Under the pieces are notes generated by a model. That model searched no databases, was not told where the DNA came from, and worked only from the letters and a program-made list of their open reading frames with translations. Below, one piece after another: positions 60,043-64,000 of a stretch of 64,000 nt of DNA. Location: assembly GCF_030406775.1 (NCBI RefSeq), contig NZ_CP129119.1, positions 2,883,501 to 2,947,500 of the forward strand, given 5' to 3'. Within the stretch, counting starts at the first letter, position 1. Each line of letters opens with the position of its first letter. Position numbers and translations under genes: made by a program. The stretch is from Sporosarcina trichiuri (GTDB lineage: Bacteria; Bacillota; Bacilli; Bacillales_A; Planococcaceae).

Positions 60043-60252
60043 ATGAGCCTGCGTCTTGTGAAAGCGGGCATGATAATCGTTTTATTCATCCTCTATTTCA
60101 AGTTGTTCAGCTGGATATGGAGTTTTACAGGAATTGGGGTTCTTGTCGGCGACATCGGCGTCCTGTTCGGTTCACTGGCAGTCCTGCTCGCCTGTGGAAT
60201 ACTATCAGTATTGATGAGTGAGAAAGTGATTGAAGTCATCCGGCGAGGGTGA
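60043..60252 (+). CDS. small membrane protein of unknown function
   Basis: 69 residues: two long hydrophobic helices (~7-30, ~35-60) and a basic end (EVIRRG). ATG 60043 is preceded by GAGGAGAG at a somewhat long distance. No family recognised. Confidence 0.5.
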   Translation: MSLRLVKAGMIIVLFILYFKLFSWIWSFTGIGVLVGDIGVLFGSLAVLLACGILSVLMSEKVIEVIRRG

Positions 60253-60292
60253 TAAGGCATCCTGTGTCCTTGGAGTAGGGAGGAGTGAAACG

Positions 60293-60487
60293 ATGTATCG
60301 AGACCATCCAAAATTATTCGTCTTTCTCTGTGTAGTCATCGCGTTCAACACTCTGCGGTATGGCATGTACTTATGGCAGGGAGACGGCAGCGTGTATAAC
60401 TGGATTATGTTAGCAGTGAACATGGCTGCGATTGGGTTTGCGTTAAGTTCAAGGAAGGGGCGTTCTGAGAAAGAGTCATCGGTGTAG
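60293..60487 (+). CDS. small two-helix membrane protein
   Basis: 64 residues: YRDHPKLFVFLCVVIAFNTLRYG, a short polar loop (WQGDGSVYN), a second helix and a basic tail. ATG 60293 follows GGGAGGAG. The pattern is common in Bacillales small membrane proteins but I cannot name the family. Confidence 0.55.
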   Translation: MYRDHPKLFVFLCVVIAFNTLRYGMYLWQGDGSVYNWIMLAVNMAAIGFALSSRKGRSEKESSV

Positions 60488-60513
60488 GCTACGCGTAAAA
60501 AGGGGGGCGTCTT

Positions 60514-60816
60514 ATGCAAGCAATGACTGTCACGAACGAAGAAAAACAAAAAGTGCTGAGCAACTATTTCAAACAAGGACTGGATGGGCCGCTGTCGCAG
60601 TATCCGAGTAAGGAAAAACGGAAGCTGATCATTCTGGAAGCGATTGCCGGGCGGTTCGAAGCCGGAACGCGATATACCGAAAAAGAAGTGAATGCGGTGC
60701 TCCAGACAATGTATGAAGACTTTGCCCTGATCCGGCGGGCGTTGATCGATTATGGATTCCTCGCCAGGAGTCTCGATTGTACGGAGTATTGGGTGGCGGA
60801 GGAAGAACAATCATGA
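60514..60816 (+). CDS. DUF2087 domain protein
   Basis: 100 residues, soluble and helical. KEKRKLIILEAIAGRFEAGTRYTEKEVNAVL and LIRRALIDYGFLARS...YW fit the DUF2087 domain, a winged-helix-like module often attached to regulators; here it stands alone. ATG 60514 follows AAAGGGGGG. Its stop overlaps the next start (ATGA). Confidence 0.78.
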   Translation: MQAMTVTNEEKQKVLSNYFKQGLDGPLSQYPSKEKRKLIILEAIAGRFEAGTRYTEKEVNAVLQTMYEDFALIRRALIDYGFLARSLDCTEYWVAEEEQS

Positions 60817-61361
60817 ATATCTTCCTGCTCGGTGTCCTGCTCGTCTTTGCCAAAACAAATTTGCAGTTGCTGGATATGGGTGTGTTCTTCTACAGCACCA
60901 ATGCGGTCGGATACGCCCTGATCTGCATAGGTCTTAGGCAAATGGGGGATTCGCTCCCGCGCGTACGGCGCTTGCTGCCGGCTGCGGGATTCATGGTGCT
61001 GCACAGTATCGGGTTTGCCGTATTGAACGGCACGGGACACTCGCTGCAGACGATCGCCTTGTCGAGCGGTGCCGCGACAGCTGCCACCCTCTTGCTTGCC
61101 GTGCTCGCAGTCACCGGGTTGGGGATGATCTTCTATATTCTCCACGAAGTGTTTGTGGCAATCCAACATGATGAGACGACGGCTTTCATGGATATAGGTT
61201 TTCTTGAAAAGATGCCCGGACTGCTGCTGTTGCTGCTGGTTTTGACTACCGTGCTCTTTTTCATTGTCCCGTCTGCTGCGAGTGTCCTGCTGTTGCTCTT
61301 GCTCGCCGGCGAAGTGATTTTGCTTGTCCAGTTCTTTTCAAAGGCGTGGGCTATATTTTAG
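60813..61361 (+). CDS. polytopic membrane protein of unknown function
   Basis: 182 residues with about five or six hydrophobic segments and few charged loops (RQMGDSLPRVRRLLP). The ATG at 60813 overlaps the DUF2087 stop (ATGA), so the two are coupled; the DUF2087 protein might regulate or bind it. GGAGGAAG lies eight nt upstream. No family recognised. Confidence 0.62.
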   Translation: MNIFLLGVLLVFAKTNLQLLDMGVFFYSTNAVGYALICIGLRQMGDSLPRVRRLLPAAGFMVLHSIGFAVLNGTGHSLQTIALSSGAATAATLLLAVLAVTGLGMIFYILHEVFVAIQHDETTAFMDIGFLEKMPGLLLLLLVLTTVLFFIVPSAASVLLLLLLAGEVILLVQFFSKAWAIF

Positions 61362-61427
61362 GAGATCATTAGCAATACAAAACGAATCGACTGGTTGCTG
61401 ACCAGGTAATACGGAAGGAGGCAGCGT

Positions 61428-61664
61428 ATGGCTATTGCATTTGTCGGATTGGCCATCTTCACTGGTTCTCTGGCCATTGCGGTATCGCTGGACAAATTGA
61501 GGGCGGTCTCGTACCGCTATGAATTCATCGCGGTTAATGAGGCGTGCCTCATCCTGTTTGATAAAAAAACAGGCCAGTACTGGCAGAAGCGAATGGGAAG
61601 TGATGGAGACAATAAGTGGCGGAAAGAAGAGTCTCCGTTTCAAGAAAGAAATCAGAAGCAGTGA
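61428..61664 (+). CDS. membrane-anchored small protein
   Basis: 78 residues: one N-terminal helix (1-20) then a polar domain with a Cys (VNEACLILFDKKTGQYWQK) and a charged end. ATG 61428 follows GGAAGGAGG. Whether the domain faces in or out is unclear. No family recognised. Confidence 0.55.
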   Translation: MAIAFVGLAIFTGSLAIAVSLDKLRAVSYRYEFIAVNEACLILFDKKTGQYWQKRMGSDGDNKWRKEESPFQERNQKQ

Positions 61665-61743
61665 AGGTGAACTCCATTCATAAGGCAGTATAAAGTTATT
61701 GTGTACATAAAATGACAGCTCTCTGCTGAGGAAAGAGGAACTT

Positions 61744-62184
61744 ATGAACCGAACACCCGGCGGTTTCAGTGAACGATTGCTCGCTTCGTTAGTGGACTTT
61801 TTTATCATCTTCATTCCTGCAGCTGTCCTGGTGTACTGGAAGACTGGCGAGTTTTCCTACGAACTGGTCCCGAACACCATCTGGCAGGCCGTCGATGTCA
61901 GTTACCTAACCCTGCTCCCTCTCTTGTGGAGCGGCTACACAATAGGCAAATATCTCATGAAAATTCAAATCAGGACACGAGAGGGGCAGCCCGTCACTTG
62001 GAAACACATGCTGCTGCGCGAAGTGGTGGGAAAGGCGCTGCTGATCTACGTGACGTTCGGATTGTCCACACTCGTCAGCGTGTTCATGATCCTCTTCCGG
62101 GAAGATAAACGGGCGATCCATGACTTCATCGGCGGGACAATGGTCAGCTATGATGAGCGGTTCAAAGGCGGTCGGACGCTGTAA
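61744..62184 (+). CDS. RDD-family membrane protein
   Basis: 146 residues with three hydrophobic segments. The family marks RLLASLVDF near the N-terminus, TIGKYLMKIQIRTREGQPVTW in the middle and KRAIHDFIGGTMV near the end are all visible. RDD proteins are mostly uncharacterised; some act as Na+/H+ transporters. ATG 61744 follows GAGGAAAGAGG. Stands alone. Confidence 0.83.
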   Translation: MNRTPGGFSERLLASLVDFFIIFIPAAVLVYWKTGEFSYELVPNTIWQAVDVSYLTLLPLLWSGYTIGKYLMKIQIRTREGQPVTWKHMLLREVVGKALLIYVTFGLSTLVSVFMILFREDKRAIHDFIGGTMVSYDERFKGGRTL

Positions 62185-62211
62185 GTTCGCAAGGTGCAGG
62201 AGGTGGAGGCA

Positions 62212-62652
62212 ATGCGGTTGCCGAAAGGCATTACAGGTTTTACTATTGGAGAATCGGAGTTGATTCCTATGGATGGCGGTCTGTTCAAGAAAGTGGGCTA
62301 TGACATTGCCAGGAAGCTGCAAAGCGAAGTGGTCTCCTTTCAAAGCCCGGCGTACCCAACAAATTATTACAGGCTCGACCTTCAGCGTGAAGGAAGGACG
62401 CTATCCATTCTGCTGCACGAATACTTTCCGTACGTGGCTATTGCTTCGTTTGATGCAGAACAGCGGAAAGTGTTCGTGACCTGTGACGAGATGGTGTCGA
62501 AGCTGAACCCGTTCTACGAAGTCCTGGACGCCGCATTCCTCAACGGGGCTTTCAATCCCGAACTTCATGACTTGGCCGCGCGTGAACTGGAGCAGGTACG
62601 GTTCTGGGGAGCGAAGACGAATGGCGACGTGATCTTCAACTCTTGGGATTAA
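62212..62652 (+). CDS. soluble protein of unknown function
   Basis: 146 residues, no membrane segment; alternating strands and helices (SELIPMDGGLFKKVGYDIARKL, LSILLHEYFPYVAIASF). The start is ATG 62212 with GGAGGTGGAGG upstream; an ATG at 62194 in frame lies over that site. No family recognised. Found in a group of membrane proteins, it might be a cytosolic partner. Confidence 0.6.
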   Translation: MRLPKGITGFTIGESELIPMDGGLFKKVGYDIARKLQSEVVSFQSPAYPTNYYRLDLQREGRTLSILLHEYFPYVAIASFDAEQRKVFVTCDEMVSKLNPFYEVLDAAFLNGAFNPELHDLAARELEQVRFWGAKTNGDVIFNSWD

Positions 62653-62723
62653 GAGATGTGATGATGTGGAGTTTCTTGAATGAGCACATTACCCTAATTA
62701 GAAATAAGTCAGAGGTGAGAGCG

Positions 62724-62951
62724 ATGAATTGGAATAAAATGATCAATCGTCTGACCCTCATAGGTGTTCTGATTCTGCTCATCCCCTCTTGGTTCAAGCC
62801 AATCTACGCCCTGCTCTTCTGGACGTTGACGGGCATCAATTTCATCAATCAAGGAGTTGCCAAGTCTGATGAGCAGGAGAAGGTCTCCGTTACATCTATA
62901 GTCGCCGGTGTCGTCATAATCGGAGCAAGCCTCTTCAGGTTTGTCCGTTAG
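62724..62951 (+). CDS. small two-helix membrane protein
   Basis: 75 residues: NWNKMINRLTLIGVLILLIPSW, a second helix (ALLFWTLTGINFIN), a polar loop (AKSDEQEKVS) and a third hydrophobic stretch at the end. ATG 62724 follows CAGAGGTGAG. AT-richer than the bulk of the window, as are the next genes. No family recognised. Confidence 0.55.
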   Translation: MNWNKMINRLTLIGVLILLIPSWFKPIYALLFWTLTGINFINQGVAKSDEQEKVSVTSIVAGVVIIGASLFRFVR

Positions 62952-62984
62952 TTGTGCAGAAGGGGATATCTGTGGATGTCATTC

Positions 62985-63012
62985 TTCAACAAACGGGCCA
63001 GAATGTTAAACA
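62985..63012 (+). repeat. cassette-type motif, upstream form, copy 1
   Basis: CTTCAACAAACGGGCCAGAA followed by TGTTAAAC, about 40 nt before the next gene. Weakly palindromic (AACA...TGTT) around CGGGCC. Recurs at 63306 and, less exactly, 63899. Confidence 0.55.
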
Positions 63013-63052
63013 GAAATGAATATGCTTTACTGTAATAAGAGGTGGTGTACCA

Positions 63053-63262
63053 ATGAGAAATGTAAGAGACGCTGCGGCAATTGCTTTGGTTATTGTTATT
63101 ATCAAGTTAGTATTCAGATTGATTCCACCTTCAAAAAGGTTTGTAAGTCTCTTTGAGGAAGGTATCTGGGCTGGATTGGGAGTTATCTTAACTTCTTACA
63201 TAATTATATTCGTTATTGCATTTTTAATCCTTGCAGTCTTTAGAAGGCGTAAAGTAAAGTGA
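63053..63262 (+). CDS. small two-helix membrane protein (AT-rich)
   Basis: 69 residues: two hydrophobic helices (~7-24, ~42-62) and a basic end (FRRRKVK). ATG 63053 follows AGAGGTGGTG. Base composition is markedly AT-rich against the window average, which suggests recent acquisition. Flanked on both sides by recurring CGGGCC/GGGGGCG motifs. No family recognised. Confidence 0.58.
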   Translation: MRNVRDAAAIALVIVIIKLVFRLIPPSKRFVSLFEEGIWAGLGVILTSYIIIFVIAFLILAVFRRRKVK

Positions 63263-63264
63263 TT

Positions 63265-63332
63265 GTTAACTTTCATTATCGGGGGCGTTAACTGAACAGC
63301 CGTTGCGTAACAATCGGGCCAGATTATTCAAA
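63265..63332 (+). repeat. cassette-type motif pair between two small genes
   Basis: Directly after the stop is GTTAAC (63265), ATTATCGGGGGCGTTAAC (to 63292): GTTAAC at both ends. Then, at 63306-63332, CGTAACAATCGGGCCAGATT and ATTC: AACAATC/GATTATT arms around GGGCCA. The first is the downstream form, the second the upstream form of the motif. Confidence 0.6.
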
Positions 63333-63347
63333 AAGGGGGGGATGATC

Positions 63348-63572
63348 TTGATTAAGACTCTAAAAATAATTTTAATATTGGCCGTCATATCTTTAGCCGG
63401 CTTTGGTCTAATAACAAATACTTCTAGCAAAGTAGCACCTTTTCTTTTACTACTAACGGCGTTAATGGCGACTGTCATTGGTGTTATTGAATTTCAAAAA
63501 AGAAAGCCTTCTTCTTTAGGACTTTTTCTAGCTGCTGGGTTTGCATTATTTGTTGGGATATATATCTTGTGA
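63348..63572 (+). CDS. small membrane protein, DUF3953-like (AT-rich)
   Basis: 74 residues with three hydrophobic segments; TLKIILILAVISLAGFGLIT, LLLTALMATVIGVIEFQKRK and a final helix fit the DUF3953 pattern and the same-length gene at 33445. TTG 63348 is seven nt after AAAAGGGGGG; ATG 63342 is too close to it. AT-rich, flanked by the cassette-type motifs. Function unknown. Confidence 0.68.
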   Translation: MIKTLKIILILAVISLAGFGLITNTSSKVAPFLLLLTALMATVIGVIEFQKRKPSSLGLFLAAGFALFVGIYIL

Positions 63573-63596
63573 AACTAACGGGCGCGATTGTTTGAT
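63571..63596 (+). repeat. cassette-type motif, downstream form
   Basis: GAAACTAACGGGCGCGATTG followed by TTTGAT overlaps the stop of the preceding gene. Same GGGCGC core and AAC..GTT flanks as at 63265. Confidence 0.5.
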
Positions 63597-63607
63597 ACCA
63601 CACGCTA

Positions 63608-63734
63608 GTTGATCGGAGCGGAAGCCGGCGACTCCTGCGGGAACAGCACGAGCCGAAGACCCTGGACTGAGCACAGCGAGGGAAGCGGCTGAGGCCGTGC
63701 CCGCGGAAAGCGTCCGGCTGGAGCGCAGATCAAC
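63608..63734. repeat. ~127-bp palindrome-ended repeat element
   Basis: GTTGATC at the left end and GATCAAC at the right are the tips of imperfect inverted ends (~20 bp, also AGCC...GGCT). Inside are GCGACTCCTGCGGG and CCCGCGGAAAGCG arms. From memory, elements of this type are scattered through Bacillales genomes; no other copy is in this window. G+C-rich within an AT-rich stretch; no open frame. Confidence 0.6.
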
Positions 63735-63756
63735 GGGTTCATTCTGTCCAGCTGCA

Positions 63757-63852
63757 GGCGCTACATGCTCGGGTCATAAGCCAAACCGGCAGTGAGGCAA
63801 AGGACGCCTCAATGCCGGTTTGGCTTATGCCTGTCGCATGTGAGCAAGCGCC
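63757..63852. repeat. 96-nt long hairpin
   Basis: A perfect 17-bp stem (63775-63791 with 63813-63829) topped by TGAGGC/GCCTCA and extended below by an imperfect GGCGCTACATGC / GCATGTGAGCAAGCGCC stem. No T-run on either side, so not a terminator; it looks like a second repetitive palindromic element. Confidence 0.6.
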
Positions 63853-63863
63853 TTCTGCTTTTC

Positions 63864-63921
63864 GCTATCGGGCGCAATTCTGGCACAAGAATCTACGTCC
63901 TTTCAACAATAGGACCAGAAG
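63864..63921 (+). repeat. cassette-type motif pair before the last gene
   Basis: GCTATCGGGCGCAATTCTGG (63864) resembles the downstream form, and TTTCAACAATAGGACCAGAA (63900-63919) the upstream form (compare TTCAACAAACGGGCCAGAA at 62986). The pair has the same order as at 63265-63332. Confidence 0.45.
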
Positions 63922-63930
63922 GAGAATAAC

Positions 63931-64000
63931 ATGAAAAGACATTGCTGTGAAGACATGGATTACCATGCGGATTTCAACTGTGATATACATAGCGATCCTT
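63931..64000 (+). CDS. DUF6980-like protein, cut by right window edge
   Basis: Only the first 23 codons are visible: MKRHCCEDMDYHADFNCDIHSDP. The early CC pair and further Cys and His residues suggest a small zinc-binding protein and match the start of a Bacillales family I recall as DUF6980. ATG 63931 follows AGAAGGAG. Preceded by the cassette-type motif pair. Function unknown. Confidence 0.6.
   Translation, partial: MKRHCCEDMDYHADFNCDIHSDP

Noticed and set aside
62985..63332. Classical integron attC sites.
   Set aside because: The motifs resemble attC ends superficially (AACAAACG, GGGGGCGTTA), but the GTTRRRY/RYYYAAC core is not met and no IntI gene is visible.

Overview
The window looks like a chromosomal segment of a Gram-positive Bacillales bacterium, most likely a moderately high-GC member of the Planococcaceae (Bhargavaea/Sporosarcina/Planococcus-like). 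The grounds are strong GGAGG ribosome sites, frequent GTG and TTG starts, a TPP-riboswitch YkoEDC operon, and Bacillus-type genes such as yfkAB, csbB-gtcA-yfhO, csaA, amj, fosB, a CYP152 P450 and a MerR/TipAS regulator. No rRNA, tRNA, phage or transposase gene was seen. Family assignments come from motif recognition only.

Layout. 1-10.2 kb is mostly on the minus strand: glucose-6-phosphate isomerase (cut by the left edge), a cupin, a DinB-like protein, a plus-strand Na+/H+ antiporter, a GMC oxidoreductase with its Tat-exported partner, guanine deaminase and the radical-SAM protein YfkAB. 10.4-14.4 kb is a three-gene cell-envelope glycosylation operon (lipid-linked glycosyltransferase, GtrA flippase, YfhO transferase). 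14.4-14.9 kb is non-coding and holds two phased tandem-repeat arrays. 14.9-17.9 kb is the thiamine-precursor ECF transporter under a TPP riboswitch. 18-25 kb carries a MOSC protein, a HAD phosphatase with a sugar kinase, a DUF2207 membrane protein, a NorA-like pump and an aspartate/alanine-exchanger-family permease. 25.3-29.4 kb is a sucrose PTS operon with repressor, hydrolase and EIIBC, and an unusual structured leader. 29.4-33.3 kb holds a diguanylate cyclase, a TipAS regulator with a classic MerR operator, and an ECF sigma/membrane-partner pair.

From 33.3 kb to the right edge the character changes. Nearly everything is on the plus strand and is a small gene with its own ribosome site. Most are 50-150 residue membrane proteins, mixed with stress or resistance type enzymes: two APH-fold kinases, CsaA, a methyltransferase, three GNATs, two NUDIX hydrolases, FosB, a VOC protein and the Amj lipid II flippase. 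The region contains a decayed duplicate of a DUF5694-like gene, two genes broken at homopolymer runs, an intact holin-like type I toxin and a relic of a second one, and an SDR / acyl-CoA ligase / CYP152 group. It also has a minus-strand ABC exporter with a 27-residue membrane peptide and a regulator that fuses a degenerate ABC ATPase to LytTR. Three blocks in this region start with the same promoter-like element (GATAGAT, 17 nt, extended -10). At 62.9-63.95 kb three small genes are separated by recurring CGGGCC/GGGGGCG motifs and palindromic repeats. This resembles a cassette-type array that continues past the right edge.

The left half is ordinary metabolism and transport. The right half looks like an accessory island built by serial acquisition, duplication and decay of small genes, and it is where the least-explained signals lie.
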